Assembly (NCBI GenBank): GCA_902802305.1
Contig: CADCLG010000022.1
Span: forward strand, 1 to 44,840
DNA: 44,840 nucleotides
From: an uncultured Spirochaetaceae bacterium
Lineage (GTDB): Bacteria; Spirochaetota; Spirochaetia; Treponematales; Treponemataceae
Direction: 5' to 3'
How positions within the stretch are numbered: the stretch's first letter is position 1; every line of letters starts with the position of its first letter. A program made the position numbers and the translations under genes. The notes beneath the pieces were generated by a model. That model was not told the origin of the DNA. It ran no database searches and saw only the letters and a list, made by a program, of their open reading frames with translations. Below, piece by piece: positions 23,940 through 32,350 of this stretch.

Positions 23940-24563
23940 CTATTTCCTGCAGAAATTGCTTAAAATCTTTAATCCTTCCTGACCACTTTTTTCAGGATGG
24001 AACTGGCAGGCATAAAGATTTCCTTTTTGAATTACGGCAGGAACTTTGATTCCATAATCTGCATAGGCTTTGATTACACTTTCGTCCTGAGGGCAAATAA
24101 CATAAGAATGAACGAAATAGAAATCTGCATTCGGATTCAAACCCCGGAGAATAGGGCAGTCTCCATTCTGATATGTAAGATTATTCCAGCCGATTTGAGG
24201 AACTTTTATTTCTTGTGCTTTTAATTCTGGATTTATAGTGTAGAAATGTTTGATTTTTCCTTGGATTAGTCCGAGACAATCTGTATTGCCTTCTTCCGAC
24301 CAGTCAAAAATAATTTGTGAACCAAGGCAGATTCCCATTAGTGGCTTATTTTCTGCAATCCATTTTTTCATAAAGGTATCAAAGCCTGTTTTTTTGAGCT
24401 GATCCATTGCGTAATCCGCATCTCCAACACCTGGGAAAATTAGTTTATTACAATTTTCTAAATCGGTGGGATTTTTTGAACGGATAAAATCTATTTTTAA
24501 GCTTCTTAATGCATGTTCTACGCTTGTGATATTACCTGCATTGTAATCGATAATTCCAATCAT
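23940..24563 (-). CDS. hisH: imidazole glycerol phosphate synthase glutaminase HisH
   Basis: 207-residue class I glutamine amidotransferase that supplies ammonia to HisF. The N-terminus MIGIIDYNAGNITSVEHAL is the family start. KLIFPGVGDADYAM forms the oxyanion strand region, the nucleophile Cys lies in MGICLGSQIIF, and YFVHSYV and ACQFHPEKSGQEGL with the His-x-Glu pair complete the triad. Immediately before hisF in the same direction. The upstream region contains four phased TTTTGAA repeats but no good Shine-Dalgarno for this gene. Confidence 0.92.
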   Translation of the reverse strand: MIGIIDYNAGNITSVEHALRSLKIDFIRSKNPTDLENCNKLIFPGVGDADYAMDQLKKTGFDTFMKKWIAENKPLMGICLGSQIIFDWSEEGNTDCLGLIQGKIKHFYTINPELKAQEIKVPQIGWNNLTYQNGDCPILRGLNPNADFYFVHSYVICPQDESVIKAYADYGIKVPAVIQKGNLYACQFHPEKSGQEGLKILSNFCRK

Positions 24564-24600
24564 ATAGTTAAAGTTATCGGAATATGACTTCTATTTCAAG

Positions 24601-24650
24601 GGATTTTGAAATATTTTGAAATCTTTTGAACAATTTTGAAATCTTTTATG
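24601..24650. repeat. four TTTTGAA elements at exact 10-bp spacing
   Basis: TTTTGAA occurs at 24604, 24614, 24624 and 24634, each 10 bp apart, followed by TTTTATG at 24644. These are helically phased T-tracts upstream of hisH and of the rightward small membrane gene. Phased A/T-tracts usually bend DNA. Confidence 0.8.
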
Positions 24651-24682
24651 GGTAAATGATTTTTTTTTCCGATAGTAAAAGT

Positions 24683-24937
24683 ATGAGTGCAAAGGAATAT
24701 TTTAAGATTGTTTTGGAGATATTAAGCAACTGGAAGATAATTGCAACAGTTATTGCGATGCTGTTGATAATTGGCTTTTCAAACTTTGTTGTAAAATACA
24801 AGCATAGGATAAAGAAGGGGAAAAAGAAGAAAAATGTTGCTGCTGCGTCTTCAACTCCTGCCAAAACAGCACCTGCTCCTGCACAGGCTTCCTCTGATTC
24901 ATCTGCTTCTATGGAATCGCCTGATTCAATTGAATGA
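24683..24937 (+). CDS. small single-pass membrane protein with Ala/Pro/Ser tail
   Basis: 84 residues if it starts at the ATG at 24683 (an in-frame ATG at 24656 adds 9 residues; neither has a clear ribosome site). A short N-terminal region, MSAKEYFKIVLEILSNWK, precedes one transmembrane helix (IIATVIAMLLIIGFSNFVV, about 19-37). Then comes a highly basic stretch (KYKHRIKKGKKKKN) and a low-complexity Ala/Pro/Ser tail ending in acidic residues. The positive-inside rule predicts the tail in the cytoplasm. Function unknown; the composition resembles spirochete membrane anchors of unknown role. Confidence 0.6.
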   Translation: MSAKEYFKIVLEILSNWKIIATVIAMLLIIGFSNFVVKYKHRIKKGKKKKNVAAASSTPAKTAPAPAQASSDSSASMESPDSIE

Positions 24938-24950
24938 TAAATGATTTGGG

Positions 24951-25100
24951 GCGTTGCGGGGTGTCCCCGCAGAGGGGGTAGTGGAAGACGTAAACGCTGT
25001 AATTTTGTTGGCAAATCTTTGTTATGTCTTCCACGAGTTTTTCAAAGAAAAACTCAGAGCAGCTTTTACGGCTGGAGCGAGGGGGAGACTTCCCACTTTT
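24951..25100. other. multi-hairpin intergenic element
   Basis: Five good inverted repeats in 150 nt. TGCGGGG/CCCCGCA (24955-24971). GTGGAAGAC/GTCTTCCAC, 9 bp (24981-24989 with 25026-25034), enclosing 36 nt. GAGTTTTT/AAAAACTC, 8 bp (25035-25055). CAGC/GCTG (25060-25074). GGGA/TCCC (25083-25094), followed by ACTTTTT, so the end resembles a terminator. The block is G-rich compared with its flanks. It may be a dispersed repeat or a structured RNA; no known riboswitch class is recognised. Confidence 0.65.
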
Positions 25101-25177
25101 TAAACTTTTTTCATTTTTTTTTAACTTTTTTTCAAAAATACTGCACTTTTTTTTACGTTTTCGACTAATTATATAGT

Positions 25178-26752
25178 GTGGAAGATTATCTTAAAATTGA
25201 TACGGAAGAAGCGATTTACGATGACGATTTTGTTGCTAAGGCGGCACTGGATAGTTTTGGTATAAAATATCTTTTTCCCTGGCAGCGACTTGTTATTGCG
25301 AATATTCTGGAAGCGTACGAGTATCATTCTAAAATCAATTTATTATCTGACTCAGAAAGACTTGCTTTTGAAAGGGATAATGCGGATTCGTTTTGCAAAG
25401 GAAGGCAGATTGTACTTTTGCCGACTGGTGCCGGAAAATCCTTGTGTTTTCAGGTGCCTGCGCTTTTGTTTGACGGGCCGTCTTTGATTATTTATCCTTT
25501 GTTAGCTTTGATGACTGACCAGCAGCGAAGAATGGAAGAGGGGAGTTTGAGAAGTGTGACCTTCAGGGGCGGACAGTCTGAAGGTGAGAGGAAATGCAAC
25601 TTTGAAAAAATCAGGAATGGTGCAAAGATTATTCTTGCGAATCCGGAGGTGCTTTGTAATGACGATTTGGTTCGGAGTTTGAAGGAGCTTGGAATTGTTC
25701 ATGTGGCGATCGATGAAGCGCATTGTGTCTCGGAATGGGGAGATTCTTTTAGGCCTGCTTACTTAGAGTTGGGAAAGGTTATTAAAGAGTTGAACCCGCC
25801 TGTGGTTACGGCTTTTACGGCTACCGCGTCGCCTTTGGTGCTTGAACGTGTTTCTGAAATATTGTTCGGTGGTCAGGCTCATGTGGTTCGGAGTGAAAGC
25901 GACAGACAGAATATTCATTATTTTGTTCGACAGGCTGTTTCTAAGAAAAAAGAAGCTTTGTTTTTGGCTAAAACTGAATTACGTCCGATGATTATTTTTT
26001 GTGGTACGAGGAATAATTGTGAGGATATGGCAAGGGAGTTGAATGTTTGTTTTGGACATGGGACTTCGAAGTTTTACCATGCCGGTTTGGAGAAGAGCGA
26101 AAAGGAAGCTGTGGAGAAATGGTTTTACGAGAGTAAGGATGGAATCTTGTGTGCGACTTGTGCTTATGGAATGGGTGTAGATAAGAAGGATATAAAAACG
26201 GTTCTTCATATTTCGGCGCCTGCGACGGCGGAAGCGTATATTCAAGAGGCTGGCAGAGGCGGTCGTGATGGCAGTATTGCTAAGGCAATTTTAATCTGGA
26301 GTCTTGAGGATTCTTTTGAGTATGCGACTTTTAAAAGTGGGTCTAGGGAAGCGGCGATGAGGGATTTTGCTGAGACGAAGGATTGCAGAAGACAGGTTTT
26401 GCTGGATGCTCTTGGAGCGGAAAAGGCTGTTTGCAGTGGCTGCGATTTGTGTAACGAAAGGGAAAAAACTGTGAAAAACGGTACTTTTAAAAGTATTGGT
26501 TTGCGAAAAGAACGAATTGACTGGAAGCTTGCTTTTAATCTGGTCAGGAAAAACAGGAACTTTTTTTGTAAAGAAGAGCTTGAACTGGAACTGACGGAAC
26601 GGATGAACAGGCTTTTTGTTAAATCCATTGGTAAGCAGGTGTGGAATCATTCGGATAGTGCTGAAGTCGTGAGGCAGCTGGAGCTTAGCGGAAAGATTTT
26701 CTTGCAAAAGAAATTATGGAAAGGTGCCTACAGAGCAAAGTCTGTTCACTAA
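25178..26752 (+). CDS. RecQ-family ATP-dependent DNA helicase
   Basis: 524-residue superfamily 2 helicase. The GTG at 25178 is the only practical start; a TATATA element lies just upstream and no Shine-Dalgarno is present. Motif 0 is SFGIKYLFPWQRLVI. Walker A is LPTGAGKSLCF, DEAHC (with SEWGDSFRP) is motif II, FTATASP is motif III, and YIQEAGRGGRDG is the RecQ motif VI. A zinc-binding Cys set (CRRQVLLDALG ... VCSGCDLC) follows, as in RecQ. The C-terminus is short: a reduced winged-helix region and no HRDC domain. The branch within the RecQ family is not certain. It overlaps the convergent OmpA-like gene by 4 nt. Confidence 0.85.
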   Translation: MEDYLKIDTEEAIYDDDFVAKAALDSFGIKYLFPWQRLVIANILEAYEYHSKINLLSDSERLAFERDNADSFCKGRQIVLLPTGAGKSLCFQVPALLFDGPSLIIYPLLALMTDQQRRMEEGSLRSVTFRGGQSEGERKCNFEKIRNGAKIILANPEVLCNDDLVRSLKELGIVHVAIDEAHCVSEWGDSFRPAYLELGKVIKELNPPVVTAFTATASPLVLERVSEILFGGQAHVVRSESDRQNIHYFVRQAVSKKKEALFLAKTELRPMIIFCGTRNNCEDMARELNVCFGHGTSKFYHAGLEKSEKEAVEKWFYESKDGILCATCAYGMGVDKKDIKTVLHISAPATAEAYIQEAGRGGRDGSIAKAILIWSLEDSFEYATFKSGSREAAMRDFAETKDCRRQVLLDALGAEKAVCSGCDLCNEREKTVKNGTFKSIGLRKERIDWKLAFNLVRKNRNFFCKEELELELTERMNRLFVKSIGKQVWNHSDSAEVVRQLELSGKIFLQKKLWKGAYRAKSVH

Positions 26753-27978
26753 TCCATGATTGTGATTTCTACGCGGCGGTTCTTTGCCCGACCTTCTTCG
26801 GTGGCATTGCTGGCGACTGGTTCTCTTGAGCCTTGTCCTTTTGTGAAAATGTGATATTCATCGCGGACTCCCATCATTTTTAAGAAATCTGCCACGCTTT
26901 CTGCCCTCTGCTCGGAAAGCTTTTGTCTTGCTTTGGCTGTACCGCGTTCTGCACAATGTCCTGTGATGAGTAAATCATTGGAATATTGTTTGAGAATATC
27001 GGCAATTTTTTTGAGCTTGAGTTTTTCTGATTCCATAAGAACGTTAGAGTCGGCTTCAAATTGTATGTTGTCTAAGCTGATTGTAAGTCCCTTATCACCT
27101 TTTTTTACAGAAATGTTATCGAGCTTCATTTTGTCGATTGTTTTCTGGATTTCCTGCACGGTAGCTTCATTGTTCAGAGATTTGTATTCTGTGATTTCGG
27201 CATGGGCTGTACCTGTAAAAACATAGGAATTATTGTAGATATCGATGATTTTTATTAAAAACTCTTCGTTATAATTGTCGAGAATACCTTTTTTATTATC
27301 CCAGTAGAGGGTTTGCTTTGAATATCCGGTGGAGCTTGCAAGAATTGTGCCTTCTGTCAGGTCTTCTTCCGGCGTTTTGTAGTCAAAGGAATATTCAACT
27401 TCAATTATGTTAAGAATTGTATTATCTTTGCCGTCTTTACTGTCTTTTTTTGTGGTGCCCTTGTAGGTGTAGGTTGCCGTGAAGGGAAAAATCAGGGCTT
27501 TATCCATATTGAAGGCTTTGCGGACATCCTGAACTTCTTTTCCTTCTGCGGTCCAGGATTCGCCTGGAGCAATTGCTTTATCAGAAAAAAGAGGAACATT
27601 TCTAACGGTAGGCATAAAAATATCATCAGAGATTGTCATTTCTCCATTAGCCTTGCGGGCAAAAACGCTTGTTGTGTCTTCTCCCCAAACCAGATGCCGG
27701 CCTGTGCGGTTGCTGATTGTGTTGTCGGTTGTCATGTAATTTGCATAAATAAAGGCTTCTCCATCGCTGGCTGTGTTTATAACGCGGGAAGAGATTCTGT
27801 TTATAATCTGGGAGTGATGATTCAGATAGTTATTGTAATATACGTCTTCTTCTACGGTAGAAATATAACTGTAGGCATCATCCTTTTTCTGCTTGAACTG
27901 GAATTTAACGCTTTTTTCGGCGGCAGTGCAATAAATGCTTGAAGCAAGAAGTGTAATCAATATGAGTGTTTTTTTCAT
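26749..27978 (-). CDS. OmpA-family outer membrane/periplasmic protein
   Basis: 409-residue exported protein. Signal peptide KKTLILITLLASSIYCTA, with cleavage likely after TAA. A long beta-rich N-terminal region (about 22-300) has no name I can give. The C-terminal OmpA peptidoglycan-binding domain (about 305-409) shows ISLDNIQFEADSNVLMESE, LLITGHCAERGT and ARQKLSEQRAESVADFL, then GQGSREPVASNATEEGRAKN with the conserved NRRVEI strand. It probably links the outer membrane to peptidoglycan. AAGGAG precedes the ATG at slightly long spacing. The gene ends overlapping the RecQ stop by 4 nt. Confidence 0.87.
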   Translation of the reverse strand: MKKTLILITLLASSIYCTAAEKSVKFQFKQKKDDAYSYISTVEEDVYYNNYLNHHSQIINRISSRVINTASDGEAFIYANYMTTDNTISNRTGRHLVWGEDTTSVFARKANGEMTISDDIFMPTVRNVPLFSDKAIAPGESWTAEGKEVQDVRKAFNMDKALIFPFTATYTYKGTTKKDSKDGKDNTILNIIEVEYSFDYKTPEEDLTEGTILASSTGYSKQTLYWDNKKGILDNYNEEFLIKIIDIYNNSYVFTGTAHAEITEYKSLNNEATVQEIQKTIDKMKLDNISVKKGDKGLTISLDNIQFEADSNVLMESEKLKLKKIADILKQYSNDLLITGHCAERGTAKARQKLSEQRAESVADFLKMMGVRDEYHIFTKGQGSREPVASNATEEGRAKNRRVEITIMD

Positions 27979-28011
27979 TCGTTCCGTTCTCCTTAAAATA
28001 TAAATAAACTA

Positions 28012-28059
28012 AAAGCAGCTGGTAGCAATGTATATTAAAATACAATAAATAGCTGCTTT
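28012..28059. repeat. 9-bp inverted repeat in the OmpA / resolvase-like divergent region
   Basis: AAAGCAGCT (28012-28020) and AGCTGCTTT (28051-28059) are perfectly complementary with 30 nt between. It lies in the divergent promoter region of the OmpA-like gene and the resolvase-like gene, where an operator or a cruciform-forming site is possible. Confidence 0.5.
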
Positions 28060-28098
28060 ATTATCGAAAAATTATTGATTATTTTTTATAATTATTTC

Positions 28099-28527
28099 AT
28101 GTTCAAAGAAATTATAGTTCAGATTATAAACAAAGTATTTGCTTCTCCGTTACTAGCGTCTTATTTTATTGGAGTGGTTTGCCTTTTTTTTATTGTTCTG
28201 CTGGTTATTCAGAAAATCAGATTTATGAAGCAGATTAAAAAAGAGCGCTCAGATGCGATTACACGGTCCCGCTCTGTGTTGAACGGGCAGATGGTGGAAC
28301 AAATTGCACCTTTTCTGCCAAACTTTCCCTGTAATGCCGGGGACCTTCGTTTTATTGGTAAGCCAGTCGATTTTATTGGATTTACAGGAATGGCAGAGGG
28401 AAAGCCTGTTGAAGAGGTTCTTTTGATTGAAGTAAAAACTGGCTCTTCTGTTTTGAGCGGGCGTGAAAAAGAGATAAAAAGGGCTGTTGAGGAAGGAAGA
28501 GTCCGTTATCTTGAATATAAGCTCTAA
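28099..28527 (+). CDS. Holliday-junction-resolvase-related membrane-anchored protein
   Basis: 142 residues from the ATG at 28099 (an in-frame ATG at 28075 is possible; no ribosome site helps to decide). One transmembrane helix (SYFIGVVCLFFIVLLVI, about 20-37) followed by a basic region. The C-terminal domain (about 55-142) matches the family of endonucleases distantly related to archaeal Holliday junction resolvases: SRSVLNGQMVEQIAPFLPNF, GDLRFIGKPVDFIGF with the active-site Asp, VLLIEVKTG with the Glu-x-Lys pair, and SGREKEIKRAVEEGRV. Substrate is unknown; the family is often found without a known partner. The 3' end overlaps the convergent GGDEF-EAL gene by 4 nt. Confidence 0.8.
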   Translation: MFKEIIVQIINKVFASPLLASYFIGVVCLFFIVLLVIQKIRFMKQIKKERSDAITRSRSVLNGQMVEQIAPFLPNFPCNAGDLRFIGKPVDFIGFTGMAEGKPVEEVLLIEVKTGSSVLSGREKEIKRAVEEGRVRYLEYKL

Positions 28528-30194
28528 CTACGAATTGTAATCAAGGCTTTTTCATTTCCAGAAAGATATTCTTCACAAAGATGAACTGGCATTGGTTTTC
28601 CTCTTAAATATCCCTGAACATTGTCGCATTCAAACTTGTTGAGTAATTCCAGCTGTTCCGGCTGTTCTACGCCTTCTGCAATTGTTTCCAGTCCCATCTT
28701 TTTTACCATGCTGATGATTGAAGTTGTTATGTTTGCCTGAACGCCATCTTCAGAGGTGATATTGCTTATAAAGGATTTGTCAATTTTTAGTGTATTCAAC
28801 GGAAGCATTTGCAGGTAGTTTAAGGACGAATAGCCGGTTCCAAAATCATCCAGAGATACTTTTACACCCATGTCTTTAAGTGCCTGGAGTTTATCAATAG
28901 TTTCGTTCATGTTATTAATCATAACGCCTTCAGTGATTTCTATTTCCAGCAGGTTTGGATCTATTTCGTATTTTTGAATCAGATTATTCAACTCAAAGAT
29001 GAAGGTGTCCTGACTTAGCTGAACAGGAGAAACATTTACCGACATGATTCCATTAAAATTAAATTTAGTCTGCCATCTTTTTATTGTTTTCATTGCAGTG
29101 TTTAAAACCCAGTTGCCTATAGAAAGAATAAGACCAGATTCTTCGGCAAGGGGAATAAATACTGATGGAGAAATTTCGCCTAAATCTTTATCCTGCCAGC
29201 GTATAAGGGCTTCAAACCCACGTAATTTTCCTGTGTGAATGTCAAACTGGGGCTGATAAACCTGTTTGAATGAGGATTCAATCAGAGCAGAAGCCATTTT
29301 AGATTCCAAAGTAAGATGCCTTATAAAATTCTGCTGCATGAAAGGTTCAAAATAGGCAAAATTATTTTTTCCATTTTTCTTTGCTACACTCAGTGCCATA
29401 TCTGCAAAACGCATTAATTCTTCTTTTTTTGAGGTATGCACAGGAAAAACTGAAATTCCCCCTGAAACTTTGACTTTTTTGTAAAGAAAAAGCTCGTATA
29501 TTTCGTCTGTTATGCAGGCAACATCGAATTCATCTTTTAAATTTGAAATTACGACTATAAATTCATCACCGCCATGCCTGAAAACCTGAATGTTATCAGA
29601 TTTAAATTGAAGAAGAATGTTTGCTACCCGAATAATAAGTGCGTCTCCTTCTTTTTCTCCTAGAGAATCGTTTATGTTTTTTAAGTTGTCGATATCAAGG
29701 CAGAGAATGGCTGTGCATTTTTTGTTTTCCATGTCTTTTTCAATTGTTTTTTCAAGATAAGGAAGAACAGCCGCACGATTTGGAAGTCCAGTCAGAGTAT
29801 CTGTCATTAAAGTAGTTTTTAATTTTGCAGTAAAATTTTTGTCACTTGCAATGTCAGTTAGACTTAAAATAACGGTGTCGAGGTCACTATGAAAGGTAAG
29901 ATTGATTTTAAACCAGGAATCAAGCTTTGGAGAATAATAAATTTTATCTTTTATAGAAAAAGCAGACTGACTGGAATTTGCATCATAAAAAAGGTTTGAG
30001 GCCGGAAAAAATACTTTTTCTATGTTTGACAGATGAGTTCCTGTAAAATCTTTTCCCTGTGCTATGCTTTTGAAAGCTTCGTTGGCAAAATCAATTTTTA
30101 CATCATAAATTTTATTATCTGCAGTGCGTAAGGGAGTACCAAGTAGAACCGCAGTAGGTATACTATTAATTACAATTTCTAATTCTTTATTCAT
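28524..30194 (-). CDS. GGDEF-EAL cyclic-di-GMP signalling protein with PAS-like sensor
   Basis: 556-residue cytoplasmic protein (no membrane segment). Residues 1-120 are PAS-like (FANEAFKSIAQGKDFTG). The GGDEF domain (about 130-290) has an intact HGGDEF catalytic loop in FRHGGDEFIVVISN, so cyclase activity is possible. The EAL domain (about 300-545) contains GFEALIRW, NVSPVQL, EITEGVMINN, DDFGTGYSSL, LKIDKSFI and AEGVEQPEQL, with the metal and catalytic residues in place, so phosphodiesterase activity is likely. Both domains look active; which dominates cannot be decided from sequence. Likely modulates motility or attachment. Confidence 0.92.
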   Translation of the reverse strand: MNKELEIVINSIPTAVLLGTPLRTADNKIYDVKIDFANEAFKSIAQGKDFTGTHLSNIEKVFFPASNLFYDANSSQSAFSIKDKIYYSPKLDSWFKINLTFHSDLDTVILSLTDIASDKNFTAKLKTTLMTDTLTGLPNRAAVLPYLEKTIEKDMENKKCTAILCLDIDNLKNINDSLGEKEGDALIIRVANILLQFKSDNIQVFRHGGDEFIVVISNLKDEFDVACITDEIYELFLYKKVKVSGGISVFPVHTSKKEELMRFADMALSVAKKNGKNNFAYFEPFMQQNFIRHLTLESKMASALIESSFKQVYQPQFDIHTGKLRGFEALIRWQDKDLGEISPSVFIPLAEESGLILSIGNWVLNTAMKTIKRWQTKFNFNGIMSVNVSPVQLSQDTFIFELNNLIQKYEIDPNLLEIEITEGVMINNMNETIDKLQALKDMGVKVSLDDFGTGYSSLNYLQMLPLNTLKIDKSFISNITSEDGVQANITTSIISMVKKMGLETIAEGVEQPEQLELLNKFECDNVQGYLRGKPMPVHLCEEYLSGNEKALITIRS

Positions 30195-30338
30195 TTTTAA
30201 CTACTTTTTATAAATACAAAAAAATATTTATATTTAAATTTAATTTTATTTACTTAAAATGATTACATAGAATTGTTAAAAAATCAAGAAAAAATTAAAG
30301 AATTGTTTTTTTTTGAATTGATGTGATTATTTTTTTAC

Positions 30339-30369
30339 AAAAAAAAAGGGGAGCCGAAATCAGCCCCCC
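30339..30369 (-). terminator. terminator of the potABCD operon
   Basis: On the minus strand a 9-bp stem, GGGGGGCTG with CGGCTCCCC (two wobble pairs), a 4-nt loop ATTT, then at least nine T. It starts 7 nt after the potD stop. Confidence 0.9.
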
Positions 30370-30376
30370 TTGTGGA

Positions 30377-31426
30377 TTAGTTAGAAACTCTGATTTTTTC
30401 CCAGAGTGAATAATAGTTTTCAAGATAGTCGCCCAAATCATTTTTGAGCTCGCATTTATCCATAATTTCTGCAGGATACATTGGCGTAGTTTTCATGTAT
30501 TTTTCTGCTTCCATGTTGATGTAACAAGGGAATCTGAAGAAATCAAGGAATTTAGCGTAGTTTTCAGGACGATGAATAAAGTTGATGAATTCAGTTGCCA
30601 ATTCAACATTTTTTGAATCACGCAAAATACACATACTGTCAAGGTAAGAAGGACCGCCTTCTTCTGGAATAAAGAAATCAATTGTTGAATCCCATTCTTC
30701 TTCTGGAACTTCACCATAAATAACTTCTGCATACCCCTGACAAAGCCACAAATCACCGCGGGCAAAGTCTTTTCCAAATCCTTCGGCATCAAACTTTACA
30801 ATATTTGGACACCATTTATTTTTAATCAAATCGATTGCAGATTTCAATTCATCATAATTTTTTGTGCTTACGCTGTGACCCTGATACATAAGTGCATCAC
30901 CAATAACCTCACGGTAATCATCCATCATAGAAGCATGATTTTTGAACTGAGGATCTGCAAAAATATTCCAGGTTCTTTCGTAATTCTGAGAAGAAACCTT
31001 TTTCTTGTTCACGCTGATTCCTGCTGCACCAAAATAATAAGGAACTGCATATTCCATATTTGGATCATAAGTAATTTTTTCAAGAATCTTTGGATTAATT
31101 TTATCACGGTTTGTGAACTTTGACTGATCTATCTTACGTAACATATTCTTTTCTATCATGATAGAAACATAATCCTGTGAAGGAACGACAATATCAAAAC
31201 TCTTTGCACCGCCGTTTATCAATTTGTTGAACATTGTTTCATTTGAATCATATTCTGTTACAACAACCTTGCAGTCAAACTCTTTTTCGAATGCTTCAAC
31301 AACATCAGTTGGTGTGTAATAAGTCCAACTGTAAAGCTTTAATACCTGTTTCTTATTGCAGGAAACAAGTCCCATTGCTGCAATCAATAAACATGCAGCA
31401 GTAACAATTTTAGAAGTGATTTTCAT
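30377..31426 (-). CDS. potD: spermidine/putrescine-binding lipoprotein
   Basis: 349-residue substrate-binding lipoprotein of a polyamine ABC transporter. The start is the ATG at 31426, preceded by GAGGA; the longer frame from 31489 would put the signal peptide 21 residues inside. The signal ends GLVSC with Cys23. The binding core is VLKLYSWTYYTPTDVVEAFE, YDSNETMFNKLINGGAKSFD and IVVPSQDYVS; VPYYFGAAGISVNK and EGGPSYLDSMCILRDS are typical PotD blocks. It captures polyamine at the outer face of the inner membrane and delivers it to PotBC. It is last in the operon and followed by a terminator. Confidence 0.92.
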   Translation of the reverse strand: MKITSKIVTAACLLIAAMGLVSCNKKQVLKLYSWTYYTPTDVVEAFEKEFDCKVVVTEYDSNETMFNKLINGGAKSFDIVVPSQDYVSIMIEKNMLRKIDQSKFTNRDKINPKILEKITYDPNMEYAVPYYFGAAGISVNKKKVSSQNYERTWNIFADPQFKNHASMMDDYREVIGDALMYQGHSVSTKNYDELKSAIDLIKNKWCPNIVKFDAEGFGKDFARGDLWLCQGYAEVIYGEVPEEEWDSTIDFFIPEEGGPSYLDSMCILRDSKNVELATEFINFIHRPENYAKFLDFFRFPCYINMEAEKYMKTTPMYPAEIMDKCELKNDLGDYLENYYSLWEKIRVSN

Positions 31427-31472
31427 TCGTCCATCCTCGAAAAATGAATAATTTATAAAATATTTATAAGAA

Positions 31473-32345
31473 TTAGTGGGCTGCGGCAAAAGATTTTATA
31501 CCTTTACGCAATAATACTGCAACCAGACCAATTCCAATAATCAAAACAAATGAAAGAGCATTGATGACTGGACTTACACCATGTCTAATCATATTGTATA
31601 CATAAATCGGCAGCGTTTCTACATTTCCATTTACAAGAGAAGTAATAACAAAGTCTTCTATGGAAAGGGTAACGCTCATCATAAAGCCACTTACAATACC
31701 AGGCATAATTGAAGGAATAATAACCTTAAACAAGGTCTGGCTTTCTGTTGCTCCCAAATCGTGGCTTGCTTCAATAATGGAATAATCAAACTCATCAACC
31801 CGCGAACTTACCATAAGATAAACAAAAGGCAGACAGAAGGTTGTGTGAGCAATAATGATAGTTCCAATTCCAAGATTCATGTGGATTCCACTCAAAAAGA
31901 TTAAAAGAGAAACACCCATGATAACTTCCGGCAAAATCATAGGCAGAAAACTGATTGACTGGATATAATTACTGCCCAAAAACTTGTACCAGCTTATACC
32001 TATTGCAGCCAAAGTTCCAAGAATTGTTGCAATAAAGGCCGAAGCCAAAGCGACAATTGCACTGTAAAGCAAAGACATCCACAAATCGCCAGAACGGAGA
32101 AACAAATCTTCATACCATCTGAAGGAAACTCCCGCAAAGTGAGCTCCTTCTGATTTGTTGAAAGAATAAAATATAATTACAAAAAGAGGAATGTACAAAA
32201 AGCAGAAAGTAGAATAAAGCACAGTCTTTGAAAGGGAAAACTTTTTACCAATCTTTTTCCACTGTCTTTTTGCATGCCGGCTGTTTTCTGATTTAGGTCC
32301 TCTTCTATGTAAGCGATCAACAATAAGTGTAGTTAAAAACTCCAT
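31473..32345 (-). CDS. potC: polyamine ABC transporter permease PotC
   Basis: 290-residue inner membrane permease with about six transmembrane helices. The hydrophilic N-terminus (1-36, many Arg/Lys) is longer than usual for PotC. The ABC coupling EAA loop is EASHDLGATESQTLFKVIIP (about 193-212). Late helices include SIEDFVITSLVNGN. GGAGGA lies upstream of the ATG, inside the end of potB, whose stop is 5 nt before. Partner of PotB; contacts PotA through the EAA loop. Confidence 0.93.
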   Translation of the reverse strand: MEFLTTLIVDRLHRRGPKSENSRHAKRQWKKIGKKFSLSKTVLYSTFCFLYIPLFVIIFYSFNKSEGAHFAGVSFRWYEDLFLRSGDLWMSLLYSAIVALASAFIATILGTLAAIGISWYKFLGSNYIQSISFLPMILPEVIMGVSLLIFLSGIHMNLGIGTIIIAHTTFCLPFVYLMVSSRVDEFDYSIIEASHDLGATESQTLFKVIIPSIMPGIVSGFMMSVTLSIEDFVITSLVNGNVETLPIYVYNMIRHGVSPVINALSFVLIIGIGLVAVLLRKGIKSFAAAH

Positions 32346-32350
32346 AAAAA

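Noticed and set aside
24646..25014. 122-codon minus-strand frame over the small membrane gene
   Set aside because: It is the shadow of the Ala/Pro-rich tail and crosses the hairpin element; no start signal.
24951..25055. Integron attC site
   Set aside because: Hairpins are present, but no GTTRRRY/RYYYAAC core pair and no integrase gene are seen.
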